Assembly: GCA_046758845.1 (NCBI GenBank)
Contig: JBHIBA010000056.1
Span: 1 to 19,359 of the forward strand
Direction of reading: 5' to 3'
Source of the DNA: JBHIBA01 sp046758845
Lineage (GTDB): Bacteria; UBA8248; JACPRG01; G963555815
DNA length: 19,359 bases
Shown here: in pieces, positions 1 to 6,755 of the stretch
Layout: every line of letters starts with the position of its first letter
Numbering within the stretch: position 1 is the first letter of the stretch
Program-made: the position numbers and the translations under genes
Notes under the pieces: model-generated
Told to the model about the DNA's origin: nothing
Seen by the model: the letters and a program-made list of their open reading frames with translations, nothing else
Database searches by the model: none

Positions 1-33
1 ACACTAGTTCTCCTCTACCAGGCCTTTCTGCTC

Positions 34-55
34 AAAAAATACAGAGAAAACTCTG
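34..55 (-). terminator. Leftward terminator-like hairpin 1
   Basis: Read on the minus strand, CAGAG (55-51), loop TTTT and CTCTG (46-42) form a perfect 5-bp stem, followed after two bases by six T (39-34). This is the shape of a small rho-independent terminator for leftward transcription. No minus-strand gene is visible to its right within this window. It is the leftmost of three such hairpins spaced about 100-116 bp apart. Confidence 0.4.
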
Positions 56-140
56 GCTCGTCCGCTTCATGGCCGGTGGTCTTGGCAGCCGTGTTCTCGT
101 CTCGCCACTCTCGACTTCGCGAGGCTCGATTGCCCCAGCC

Positions 141-171
141 AAAAAAAACCGGGAAGGAGAACTCCCCCCGG
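141..171 (-). terminator. Leftward terminator-like hairpin 2, in repeat copy 1
   Basis: On the minus strand, CCGGG (171-167) pairs with CCCGG (153-149), and an inner CTCC/GGAG pairing closes a tight loop. Eight consecutive T follow (148-141). The stem plus U8 tract is a textbook intrinsic terminator for leftward transcription. On the plus strand no U-run follows the stem. Confidence 0.6.
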
Positions 172-256
172 CTTGTGGACGACTTGGATTTTCCCGCTCA
201 CGGCCACCCGCCGCCAGGTTTCAACACTCCCGGCGAGAGGCTCCAATGCCCCAGCC

Positions 257-285
257 AAAAAAAACCGGGAAGGAAACCCCCCCGG
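257..285 (-). terminator. Leftward terminator-like hairpin 3, in repeat copy 2
   Basis: On the minus strand, CCGGG (285-281) pairs with CCCGG (269-265), with a G-run/C-run interior and eight T at 264-257. The inner stem differs from copy 1 (GG/CC instead of GGAG/CTCC), yet stem and U8 tract are both kept, which argues that the structure matters. Confidence 0.6.
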
Positions 286-298
286 CTTGTGGACGACT

Positions 299-605
299 GG
301 TTCAGCTTTGGCATCGGCACCCCCCCCTCTCCAGGAGGTTCAGGGAGCCGAGCCTGTTTTTGTGATCAACTCCACCTTTTCAACAACTCTTCCGTTTTCG
401 AATATACAACCCGACATGCGATCGTGCCGCTTTTTGTGCGGATTTGGGCCACCTGTTCTACCGCTCTCATTCCCTCCCGATAGCCTGTTCAGAGAGGGAG
501 GGGATAGAACGCAAGGCTCCCTATTTCAACGAGTTCGGAAGAATAGCGAAGGGCGGGGTCATCGGATAGAATGTCCGTCGAACCATCAACGAAGGAGCGC
601 GCCAG
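299..605. other. Non-coding stretch before the SDR gene
   Basis: No protein gene is supported here. A 7-bp stem, CCCTCCC (472-478) with GGGAGGG (496-502) and a 17-nt loop, is the only clear structure. A possible weak rightward promoter is TTCAAC (379-384), 18 nt, TATACA (403-408), with a poor -35. The SDR ribosome binding site GAAGGAG lies at 591-597. Confidence 0.4.
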
Positions 606-1376
606 ATGGACCTGGGACTGGAAGGCCGAGTCGCGATGATCACCGGGGCGAGTCGGGGCCTGGGAAAGGCCTCCGCGCTGGCCCTGGCGGCGGAAGGGTG
701 CCATATCAGCACGATGGCCCGCGGGGCGGAAGATTTGGAAAAGGCCCGACGCGAAATCGAGACCCTGGGTGTGAAGGCCCTTACCCTTCAGGGGGACGCC
801 AGCCGGGGAGACGACACCGCGCGTTTTTTCGATCGGACGCTGGAAACCTTCGAGCGGGTGGACATCCTCATCAACAACATCGGGGGCTCGAGTCCCGGCG
901 GGAACATCGACGCCGACGATGACATGTGGCATCTGGCCTTTGAGAACAACTTCTTCTCTGCGGTCCGCCTCACCCGCCTCGTCCTGCCGGAGATGCAACG
1001 CCGGGGCTTTGGCCGCGTGATCAACATCTCCTCCATTTTCGGCCGGGAATGGGGCGGCAACGCCACGTACATGTCCTCCAAGGCGGCGCTCATCGCCCTG
1101 ACGAAGCAGATCGCCCGGTCCGTGACGGACGACCGGGTCACCGTCAACAGCGTCGCCCCCGGTTCCATCATGTTCGAGGGGGGTTCATGGTGGAGGCGCC
1201 GCCAGGAAGACCCCGAGAAGATCGATGCCTTCATCCGGGCGGAAATGCCGTTCGGTCGGATGGGGCGCCCGGAGGAGATCGGAAGCGTCGTGGCCTTTCT
1301 GGCCTCCGAGCGCGCCAGCCTGGTGAACGGCGTCTGTTTCAACGTGGACGGGGGACAGTCCAGGTCGCTGATCTAG
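606..1376 (+). CDS. SDR-family NAD(P)-dependent oxidoreductase
   Basis: A 256-residue classical short-chain dehydrogenase/reductase, the usual length for the family, probably cytosolic. The N-terminal Rossmann fold has the cofactor motif TGASRGLG (13-20) and the NNIGG stretch (90-94). The catalytic residues are visible as Ser142/143 in NISS, Tyr155 and Lys159 in YMSSK, with the supporting Asn in FENN near 114. The C-terminus keeps the N-x-DGG ending typical of FabG-like SDRs (NVDGG, 246-250). The ATG start at 606 is set by GAAGGAG at 591-597 with 8 nt spacing. Such enzymes interconvert alcohols and ketones; the substrate is not readable. It is monocistronic: repeats lie upstream and a remnant region downstream. 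A GGGGGAC/GTCCCCC pairing (1350-1356 with 1381-1387) spans its stop codon and could end transcription, though no U-run follows. Confidence 0.93.
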   Translation: MDLGLEGRVAMITGASRGLGKASALALAAEGCHISTMARGAEDLEKARREIETLGVKALTLQGDASRGDDTARFFDRTLETFERVDILINNIGGSSPGGNIDADDDMWHLAFENNFFSAVRLTRLVLPEMQRRGFGRVINISSIFGREWGGNATYMSSKAALIALTKQIARSVTDDRVTVNSVAPGSIMFEGGSWWRRRQEDPEKIDAFIRAEMPFGRMGRPEEIGSVVAFLASERASLVNGVCFNVDGGQSRSLI

Positions 1377-1852
1377 CTCGGTCCCCCCTCTCTTTCATAG
1401 GGTCCTCGAGAGAAGCGATTCTTGGATAGCGCCCTTTGGCTGCGGTCGGCCCCTTTGCGGGTCGTCTTTTCTCCGGACGGCCACGATGGCAAGCCGCTGT
1501 TTGTCGCGAATTACGGCCCGACACCCTGAGCGTCACCGAAGTGAAACTCCACGGGGCTCAGCCCGCCCAAGCGAAGCGACTGTCCCTGCGGCGGGTTTCC
1601 ATCGAGGCAACACCTGCCCGCCGGATGGAAGATCCACCCCCAAGGCCCCGCCATTCGCAGGTGCGGCTCGCGCCAACTGATTGGCGATGTTGGATTCCGG
1701 GAAGGATTCTGCGCGCACCAGAGGGTCAAGGGGGATGGAAGCGCGGGGGGGATTGCTATCTCGACAGGGCGGACCCCCCCCCGACCGACACGCCATCCGG
1801 GGGGTCCGCTCCTGCATCAGTCTGTCATTCCTCCAAGGCAGCGTGACCCTGA
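1377..1852. other. Gene-poor gap between convergent genes, with a strong hairpin
   Basis: No intact gene is visible. A decayed beta-propeller fragment occupies about 1431-1543. A strong 11-bp stem, GCGGACCCCCC (1769-1779) with GGGGGGTCCGC (1799-1809) and a 19-nt loop, lies downstream of the leftward cupredoxin gene and may block read-through, although no U-run follows on either strand. On the minus strand near 1544-1580 a short LGGLSPVEF reading resembles the tail of IS3-type transposases, but nothing upstream of it supports a transposase. Confidence 0.45.
1431..1543 (+). pseudogene. Remnant of a YVTN-type beta-propeller gene (frameshifted)
   Basis: The frame starting at 1431 reads VVFSPDGHDGKPLFVANYG and then stops at 1527-1529. 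Shifting frame at about 1519/1520 gives DTLSVTEV, which is exactly what follows VANYG in YVTN/YncE-like beta-propeller blades (consensus FSPDG..LYVANYGSDTLSV). This looks like about one blade of a 40-residue repeat protein with a frameshift. No start codon with a ribosome binding site and no further blades are visible on either side. It is probably a decayed gene fragment. A chance match is possible because the stretch is short, and the second half is antisense to the transposase-like tail noted in the gap entry. Confidence 0.4.
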
Positions 1853-2290
1853 TCATTCCTTGACTGTGATCGTGCCCCTTGGAACCTCGCGCCCCTCACC
1901 CCCGGCAGCTCCTTGGTAAGCGGCGGTGAATTCATAGGACCCGGCCACAACGAAGCACAGGCTGGCAGTCGCGCCGGGCCGCAGGCCGGGGGCCGCGTAC
2001 ACGTTGCCGCTCAGGACGAACCCCGATGGCGCGACGCAGGCCCGTTTCACCTGGTCGCCCATGCCGAAGTTGACGGCGACATCGCGCTGCGTCGCGTTAT
2101 TCCAGATCACTGTCGTGCCCCGCTGGATCGCCACGTCACTGGGTGAAACATAGCCATCGAGGATATCGATCACAATGGTCTTCCCGAAGCCCTTCAGCTT
2201 GGTCTGGGCAATGCCGTCAGCGCTCAGAGCGAGAAGCGAGAAGACAGCGACGGCCGAAAGGAGCCATACTGGCGTTTTCCACGTCCTCAT
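1853..2290 (-). CDS. Secreted cupredoxin-like protein lacking copper ligands
   Basis: 145 residues. The N-terminus is a signal peptide: basic start, hydrophobic core at about residues 8-22 (VWLLSAVAVFSLLALS) and a likely cleavage after SADGIAQ near 29. The mature part has cupredoxin (plastocyanin/azurin-like) beta-sandwich features: VSPSDVAIQRGTTVIWNN (48-65) and a C-terminal GSYEFTAAY strand with a closing GTITVKE. Real type-1 copper proteins use two His, a Cys and usually a Met. This protein contains no histidine at all; the only cysteines, Cys85 and Cys112, could form a disulfide. It is therefore probably a non-copper structural or binding member of the fold. The ATG at 2290 is set by GGAGG (2303-2299 on the minus strand) 8 nt upstream. 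It stands alone, convergent with the SDR gene. Confidence 0.75.
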   Translation of the reverse strand: MRTWKTPVWLLSAVAVFSLLALSADGIAQTKLKGFGKTIVIDILDGYVSPSDVAIQRGTTVIWNNATQRDVAVNFGMGDQVKRACVAPSGFVLSGNVYAAPGLRPGATASLCFVVAGSYEFTAAYQGAAGGEGREVPRGTITVKE

Positions 2291-2467
2291 ACGTCATTCC
2301 TCCACCTGCTTGAGAGGGTGTATCATTTCGAAGGCGCCTCCGTCTGCTCGCTTATCACAACATTAAACCCCCTGTTTATATTCCCTGATTTTTTGCTGAA
2401 AGCCGATACGCCCCATTTTGGAAACGGCGCCGGGGATTGCGCGCAGCCCTTTAAATCCCCTCAAAGG

Positions 2468-2687
2468 GTAGTGGGTCGGTTTGATTTTTCGGTGTCGCCG
2501 CGATTTGAGCGCGGGGGCGAAGGCTCCAAAGCGGAAATCGCGGCCTTCGCCCCGATCTCCGCCCGGCCTGAGGGCCTCGCTCAGACCTGTCCCGAGCGAA
2601 GCCGAGGGATCGGCGCTACCCCGTTCCGGGAGCGTCCGAGCCGGAGAAGAAAGCGGCTGTCTACTCAACACGAAACTGACCCACTAC
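2468..2687. repeat. Segment bounded by 15-bp inverted repeats (MITE-like)
   Basis: GTAGTGGGTCGGTTT at 2468-2482 is matched in inverted orientation by AAACTGACCCACTAC at 2673-2687 (14 of 15). The 220-bp interior contains an 11-bp hairpin and one copy of the dispersed 22-bp repeat but no transposase. The arrangement fits a non-autonomous mobile element or an insertion-sequence remnant. No target-site duplication is obvious in the adjacent bases, so this remains a candidate. Confidence 0.4.
2588..2609 (+). repeat. Dispersed 22-bp repeat, copy 1
   Basis: Core CCCGAGCGAAGCCGAGGG. An identical 22-bp copy occurs at 16895-16916 and a diverged, oppositely oriented one near 18910-18930. The partially self-complementary, GC-rich core is like the REP-type elements scattered through many bacterial genomes. 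Confidence 0.7.
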
Positions 2688-2703
2688 GCCTCAAACGTTT
2701 CCC

Positions 2704-2732
2704 TTGATCCCAAGACGCAAAATGGCTATCAT
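2704..2732 (+). promoter_or_regulatory. Sigma-70-type promoter of the thioredoxin gene
   Basis: TTGATC (2704-2709) and TATCAT (2727-2732) are separated by exactly 17 nt; the -10 matches the consensus at 5 of 6 positions and the -35 at 4 of 6. Transcription would begin near 2739, giving a leader of about 40 nt before the TTG start at 2781. Confidence 0.5.
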
Positions 2733-2780
2733 ATTTTGTGTTTTTCCTTACCCGATGACATTTAGACGGAGCAGCTCAGC

Positions 2781-3422
2781 TTGAACGTTAAGCGGACCGT
2801 CTCCATTTTTCTGGCGTCCGGGTTCCTGGTCCTTAACTTGCCCTCTTCTTCTGCGGCGGGCTGGTGGGACTGGTTCAAAGGAAGGCCCAGGGCGGCCAAA
2901 AGCCCGAATGCCCCCAAAAGTCTGGAGGAGCGCGCGCGGGAAGTGGGCGACGTGGGCATCCGCCCGGGCAAGTTCGCCCCAGACTTCGAGCTGCCGAAGG
3001 TGGGCGGAGGGACCGTCCGGCTCTCGTCCTTCCGAGGAGAAAAAGCCGTGATCCTGAACTTCTGGGCGACGTGGTGTTTCCCCTGCCGGAAAGAAATGCC
3101 CGCCCTCGAAGCCCTGAGCCAAGCCAACGCCGACCAGGAACTGGTCGTCGTGGGAGTCAACCTCGACGCGGACGAGCCGCAGGCAGGCTCTGCCGTCGCC
3201 TTCCTCAACGAATTGGGCGTGACCTTCCCCAACGTTTTCGACCCTCGTAATCAAACGGCTGAAAAATACGCCGTCCATGGCCTGCCCGTGACCTACCTCA
3301 TCAGCCGTCGGGGGTTGATCGTGAAACGGGTGTTCGGCGACAGGGACTGGATGGATCCCGCCGTCCGCAAGCCGGTTGAGCGCCTCCTTCTCAGCCCCGA
3401 CTCCGGCAAGCGAACGCCCTGA
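2781..3422 (+). CDS. TlpA/ResA-like thioredoxin-fold protein, exported
   Basis: 213 residues with an N-terminal signal or anchor segment (about 6-25, TVSIFLASGFLVLNLPSSSA). A TlpA/AhpC-TSA domain follows: the APDFELP entry motif near 66-72, FWATWCFPC with the redox pair Cys99 and Cys102 (C-F-P-C), and the cis-proline loop HGLPVTYLI with Pro169. It should act outside the cytoplasm as a thiol-disulfide reductase, for instance in cytochrome c maturation or repair of exported proteins; the partner is unknown. The TTG start is chosen because GGAG at 2768-2771 lies 9 nt upstream and the signal peptide begins there. The last 32 nt overlap a convergent small frame. C-F-P-C is an uncommon but acceptable variant of the family's C-x-P-C. 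Confidence 0.88.
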   Translation: MNVKRTVSIFLASGFLVLNLPSSSAAGWWDWFKGRPRAAKSPNAPKSLEERAREVGDVGIRPGKFAPDFELPKVGGGTVRLSSFRGEKAVILNFWATWCFPCRKEMPALEALSQANADQELVVVGVNLDADEPQAGSAVAFLNELGVTFPNVFDPRNQTAEKYAVHGLPVTYLISRRGLIVKRVFGDRDWMDPAVRKPVERLLLSPDSGKRTP

Positions 3423-3750
3423 AAGCCTTCTGGGGCGCCCGCCGAAGGCGTCGATTCCAGCGAAAACCCAGAAGCTGCCGGGCGCCGAGGGCGACCGGAC
3501 CGCCGGCCAGAAAGAGCCCAGTGGCCGTTTTCCCCCACTTGTCGAACCGTTCGGGATCGGGGGACCCGCTTCTCGAGGTGAGGAAGGCTGCGAAGCCGCC
3601 CGTCCCCGCCGCGGCGACGGCCCCCGTGTGGGTGACATAGCGGGCGATGACGTCGCCGCCCGTCAGGAGGACCATGGCCAAAGTCAGCCACGCCACCCCC
3701 TTGCCCACCCGCTCGTTCAGGGCATCGGCGAAGCGGATGCAGGCGAGCAA
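3391..3750 (-). CDS. Small membrane protein resembling the N-terminus of TRAP permease DctQ
   Basis: 119 residues from a TTG start with GAGG about 4 nt upstream. Residues 5-45 (FADALNERVGKGVAWLTLAM, then VLLTGGDVIARYV) match the pattern at the start of DctQ, the small permease subunit of TRAP transporters: short amphipathic lead, first transmembrane helix, D-V-x-x-R-Y. The rest does not look like DctQ: a soluble linker follows, then a second hydrophobic piece (ATGLFLAGGPVALGARQLLG, about 76-95) and a very basic tail. DctQ is normally about 160-180 residues with four helices and is paired with DctM and DctP, none of which are here. It is most likely a truncated or fused relic; a genuine two-helix protein is possible. 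Its 3' end overlaps the thioredoxin gene by 32 nt. Confidence 0.35.
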   Translation of the reverse strand: MLACIRFADALNERVGKGVAWLTLAMVLLTGGDVIARYVTHTGAVAAAGTGGFAAFLTSRSGSPDPERFDKWGKTATGLFLAGGPVALGARQLLGFRWNRRLRRAPQKAFRAFACRSRG

Positions 3751-3914
3751 AAACCTCAGAGTGTTCCCCTTTCGCTCAAAACGGTCGCCTCCGTCAGCGT
3801 GTCCTCGGCTGTTCGTCCCGGAAGGGAAGGAGAAGAAAATCCGCGCGAAAGGATGGCTGGCTGTTCAAGACGCCGGCGCCACCCGGCCCACTCGCCGCCG
3901 GAGAGCTTACCGCG

Positions 3915-5069
3915 TCAGACGGTCTTCTTCGGCAGGGACCAGGCCGTCGCAGCCAGCGCGGCGATCGTCGCGGCGACGAGGAGCCAGCCCGCCGTGAAGC
4001 TGGCCGTCAAATCGCGGAGCAGGCCCATCAAATAGGGACCCACGAAAGTCCCCGCGTACCCTACCAGAAGATTCGCCCCCGCCACGCTGCCCACCATCCC
4101 CGGCTCCGCATATTCCAGCGGCAGGACGAAGCTCAGGGCGAAGATGCCCCCCATCCCGAGGCCCATCAGGACGGCGTAGGTCCAAGGGGAGGCCAGGGGG
4201 AAGAAACTCATCGCCAGCAACGCCGGAAGAATCACCAGGCTCGAAACGATGAGGCTGCATTTGGTCCCGCCGACTCGGTCCGAGAGGTAAGGAATGAACA
4301 GGCTCGAAGGCAAGTTCATGATGATGTAGACCGTCAGGATCAACGTGCCGGTCGTCAGTTCCAATCCTAACTCGTGATAGTAAGTCGGAATCCACGCAGT
4401 CAAGGAGTAGAAGACGAGGCTTTGCAGCAGGAAAATGGTGTTCAGCTTCCAGACTGTCTTATTCCGCCAGATGCCGGAGAGCCGGGGGGGGCCGCCGCCG
4501 GAGGGTTCAACCGAAGGGGCGAGAAAGACCCACCACAACAACACGAAGAGCGTCAGGCCGCTCCACACCAGGAACGTCCCCGACCAGGACCCGGTCCATC
4601 GGAAGAGATACGGAAACGTCAGCCACGACCCCAAGGTCGCGCCCGCGACGAGACCGCTGGTGTAAATCCCCGTGGCCGTGCCGGGCAGGTCCGCGAACCG
4701 GTCCTTCACCATCCGCGTCAACCCAGGGCCGGAGACGCCCATCCCCGCGCCCAAAAGCGCCGTCCAGATCGTGAGTGAGACAAAGCCCGGGGCGGTCGCG
4801 CGCAGGGCGCCGCCCGCCAGGATCATGCCCAGGCCCAGGGTGATGGTCCGCTTCATCCCGAACCTGTCCGCCAGCCACCCCCCCGGAAAGCCGAAGAGCG
4901 ACATCAGGACTGTGGGCACGGCGAAAAGAAATCCCGCCCACGCGAAACTGAGCCCCAGGTCGGCCTTGATCAGCGGCAGGATCGGAGAGACGGCAATGGA
5001 GATCCCACGCAGGTTCAGTGCGACGCACCAGGCGATGGCCAGGAGAAACCAGCGGTTCTGAACCGACAA
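3915..5069 (-). CDS. Major facilitator superfamily transporter (CynX/NimT-like)
   Basis: 384 residues from a TTG start at 5069 (SVQNRWFLLAIAWCVAL), preceded by AAGGG at 5085-5081. The frame stays open upstream to 5222, but that part is Gly/Pro/Arg-rich with no membrane features, so the shorter start is preferred. About 12 hydrophobic helices are visible. The MFS loop 2-3 motif appears as GGWLADRFGMKRTI, and a related PYLSDRVGGTKCSL occurs between helices 8 and 9. The overall pattern (NLRGISIAVSPILPLIKADL, then GFPGGWLADRFG, TGIYTSGLVAGATLG) is that of the cyanate/nitrate/aromatic-acid-type CynX/NimT branch. Substrate unknown. It lies 237 nt downstream of otsA on the same strand with no clear promoter between, so it could be co-transcribed. 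A weak CCGGCG/CGCCGG pairing follows the stop. Confidence 0.85.
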   Translation of the reverse strand: MSVQNRWFLLAIAWCVALNLRGISIAVSPILPLIKADLGLSFAWAGFLFAVPTVLMSLFGFPGGWLADRFGMKRTITLGLGMILAGGALRATAPGFVSLTIWTALLGAGMGVSGPGLTRMVKDRFADLPGTATGIYTSGLVAGATLGSWLTFPYLFRWTGSWSGTFLVWSGLTLFVLLWWVFLAPSVEPSGGGPPRLSGIWRNKTVWKLNTIFLLQSLVFYSLTAWIPTYYHELGLELTTGTLILTVYIIMNLPSSLFIPYLSDRVGGTKCSLIVSSLVILPALLAMSFFPLASPWTYAVLMGLGMGGIFALSFVLPLEYAEPGMVGSVAGANLLVGYAGTFVGPYLMGLLRDLTASFTAGWLLVAATIAALAATAWSLPKKTV

Positions 5070-5281
5070 ATCGAATGAATCCCTTGACCCGGAAGGATGA
5101 AACCCTGGGCCGCTAAAACCCAAAACGATGGGCCAGACATTGGGCCTCGGACATCTTACACCCTCCCCTCCGTTGAACCCGCACCGCCCGCAATCTCCCG
5201 CCCCGTCCCGCTGAGTGTCCAAGCGGGGTCGGCGAAGAATCCGTTTTCGTTCGAGGGCCGCCGAGAGGAGGAAATCGCTTG

Positions 5282-5306
5282 GCCCGGAAATGCGGGAAAG
5301 CCGGGC
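5282..5306 (-). terminator. Hairpin after otsA
   Basis: Immediately after the otsA TAA, minus-strand GCCCGG (5306-5301) pairs with CCGGGC (5287-5282) across a 13-nt loop. No U-tract follows, so it may only attenuate transcription or protect the 3' end of the trehalose mRNA. Confidence 0.35.
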
Positions 5307-6755
5307 TTAAGAAGGGTCAGGCTGCGATTGCGAAAGGGACGTGGAAACCACCGAGCCGGAGGTCCGAAGGACTTCGAGGAACTCATCCGCCCACCTATGG
5401 ACTGGTCTCTCCAAGACCTTCAAAAGCAGCGCGGCGTGATGCGTCCGCCGCTCTTGCAGGTTCATCTGCAACGCGCGGGCGATGCCGTCCGCCACGTCCT
5501 CGACCAGATACGGGTTGACCAACACGGCCTCCTGCATCTCCTCCGCCACCCCGGCAAAGCGACTCAAAACCAGAACGCCCGGGTCCTCGGGATCCTGCGC
5601 AGCGACGAACTCTTTGGCGACCAGGTTCATGCCGTCCCGCAAGGGCGTCACGAGGCCGACGTCCGACTCCCGATAAAACCAGGCCAGGTCGGCGGGGTGG
5701 TACGTCCGGAAAAGGTAACGGATGGGCGTCCACTCCGGGTCGCCCCACTCGCCGTTGATCCGCCCCACCGCGCCCTCCACCAACCTCTTTTGCTCCACGT
5801 ATTCCGGAACCCGCGTCCTGGAGGGAGAACAGATCTGCGCAAGCGAAACCCGGCGGCGCCACTCCGGGCGGCTTCGAAGCAGAACCTCCAGGGCGGTCAG
5901 GCGCTCGAAAATGCCCTTGGTGTAGTCAAGCCGGTCCACTCCCAGTATCAGTTTGACACCCTCAACCTTGGTGAGTCGCCGGACCGGCTGGCGCCTTTCT
6001 TCCTTCGCCTCGTTCGACGGGAGGAAGCGTTCGGCGTCGATGCCAATCGGGAAGAACTCGGCCCGTTGGCTGCGATCCTCCAAGCTCAACCAGGTTCCGT
6101 CCCACGTGGCGCCCAGAGTGCGGACGCAGGTCTGGACATAGTTGTCCCGGTAGCTCAGGGTGTGAAACCCCACCAGGTCGTATTCCATGAGGTCGCGGAG
6201 AAAGGACGCCGGGTCCGGGAGTATGCTCCAGATCTCATGCGGCGGGAAAGGGACGTGCAGGAAGAAACCCGTCCGGCCTTCCCACCTCAACTTTCGTAGC
6301 TCCGCCCCCAAGGGGATGCAATGATAATCCTGAACCCAAACCAGATCGCCGGGGGAAAGCCTCGGAGCCAGGGCTCGGGCGAAGCGGCCGTTGACCCGCC
6401 GGTAGGCCCGCTCCTCCAAACGGGAAACCTTCCCCCGATCGGGCATGCTGTGACACAGCGGCCAGAGGGCGCGGTTGCAGAATCCGTTGTAGTACGCGTT
6501 GAAATCGGTTTCGGGAAGGTCCAGCCCGATGAGCAGGGTGTCCCCCAGGTCCTCTTCCGTGATCTGCCCGGCCTGCGCGGCCGGCACCGACCGTCCGCTC
6601 CAACCCAGCCAGATCCCGCCGCCACACCCCTCCAGCGCGGGTCGGAGCGCGCTCACGAGGCCCCCCGCCGGCGCGTGCTGCTGGGCCTCGCCCTTGGGGT
6701 CCGCTTCTACCTTCGGAAGCCGGTTGGAGACGACGACGAGCCGTTCCGTTATCAT
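5307..6755 (-). CDS. otsA: Trehalose-6-phosphate synthase OtsA (GT20)
   Basis: 482 residues, close to the usual 450-500. It transfers glucose from a nucleotide sugar to glucose 6-phosphate to make trehalose 6-phosphate in the cytosol. Family motifs run in order: VVVSNRLP at the N-terminus, GGL and WLGWSG, WVQDYH, FFLHVPFPP, VGFHT, GVDRLDYTKGI, then VTPLRDGMNLVAKEFVAAQ with the nucleotide-binding acidic residues, LSRFAG and LVNPY. The ATG at 6755 is chosen over the upstream in-frame start at 6797 because it directly begins ITERLVVVSNR, has AGAAGGGGG just upstream, and overlaps the otsB stop by one base (TGATG), a translational coupling arrangement. It is the last gene of the four-gene trehalose operon; its product is the substrate of the adjacent OtsB. 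Confidence 0.96.
   Translation of the reverse strand: MITERLVVVSNRLPKVEADPKGEAQQHAPAGGLVSALRPALEGCGGGIWLGWSGRSVPAAQAGQITEEDLGDTLLIGLDLPETDFNAYYNGFCNRALWPLCHSMPDRGKVSRLEERAYRRVNGRFARALAPRLSPGDLVWVQDYHCIPLGAELRKLRWEGRTGFFLHVPFPPHEIWSILPDPASFLRDLMEYDLVGFHTLSYRDNYVQTCVRTLGATWDGTWLSLEDRSQRAEFFPIGIDAERFLPSNEAKEERRQPVRRLTKVEGVKLILGVDRLDYTKGIFERLTALEVLLRSRPEWRRRVSLAQICSPSRTRVPEYVEQKRLVEGAVGRINGEWGDPEWTPIRYLFRTYHPADLAWFYRESDVGLVTPLRDGMNLVAKEFVAAQDPEDPGVLVLSRFAGVAEEMQEAVLVNPYLVEDVADGIARALQMNLQERRTHHAALLLKVLERPVHRWADEFLEVLRTSGSVVSTSLSQSQPDPS

Larger units (their letters stand above)
121..298. repeat. Direct repeat, two copies about 116 bp apart
   Basis: Copy 1 covers 121-184 and copy 2 covers 237-298. 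They share GAGGCTC, a CCCCAGCC plus A8 tract, CCGGGAAGGA, a C-run and CGGCTTGTGGACGACT, with a 2-bp length difference and a few substitutions. The bases between and after the copies are only loosely alike (a CGGC(C)ACCC-type stretch before CCAGG). Each copy contains a minus-strand terminator-like hairpin. Short open frames over the region are not conserved between copies in a way that suggests protein coding. Confidence 0.7.
2291..2703. other. Repeat-rich intergenic region
   Basis: Apart from the cupredoxin ribosome binding site, this stretch has no supported gene. It holds an inverted-repeat-bounded segment (2468-2687), a strong 11-bp hairpin GGGGCGAAGGC (2514-2524) / GCCTTCGCCCC (2543-2553) and one copy of a dispersed 22-bp repeat (2588-2609). 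The short open frames here are rich in Pro, Arg and Ser, as expected from GC-rich repeat DNA. Confidence 0.6.

Noticed and set aside
141..298. CRISPR array
   Set aside because: Only two repeat copies of about 62-64 bp with a ~50-bp interval, no regular spacers and no cas genes.
173..922. A 249-codon plus-strand frame starting in the repeat region
   Set aside because: It runs out of frame into the SDR gene and is Arg/Gly/Pro-rich low-complexity sequence with no family resemblance.
2432..2460. Decayed amidohydrolase end resembling GNARRLLNP
   Set aside because: A GGATTTAAA-type stretch resembles 16927-16953, but only about 27 bases match loosely and no other amidohydrolase sequence surrounds it.
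2748..3638. A 296-codon minus-strand frame over the thioredoxin gene
   Set aside because: The plus-strand frame has a signal peptide, CFPC motif, promoter and ribosome binding site; the minus frame has none.
5097..6299. A 400-codon plus-strand frame across otsA
   Set aside because: Antisense shadow of otsA.
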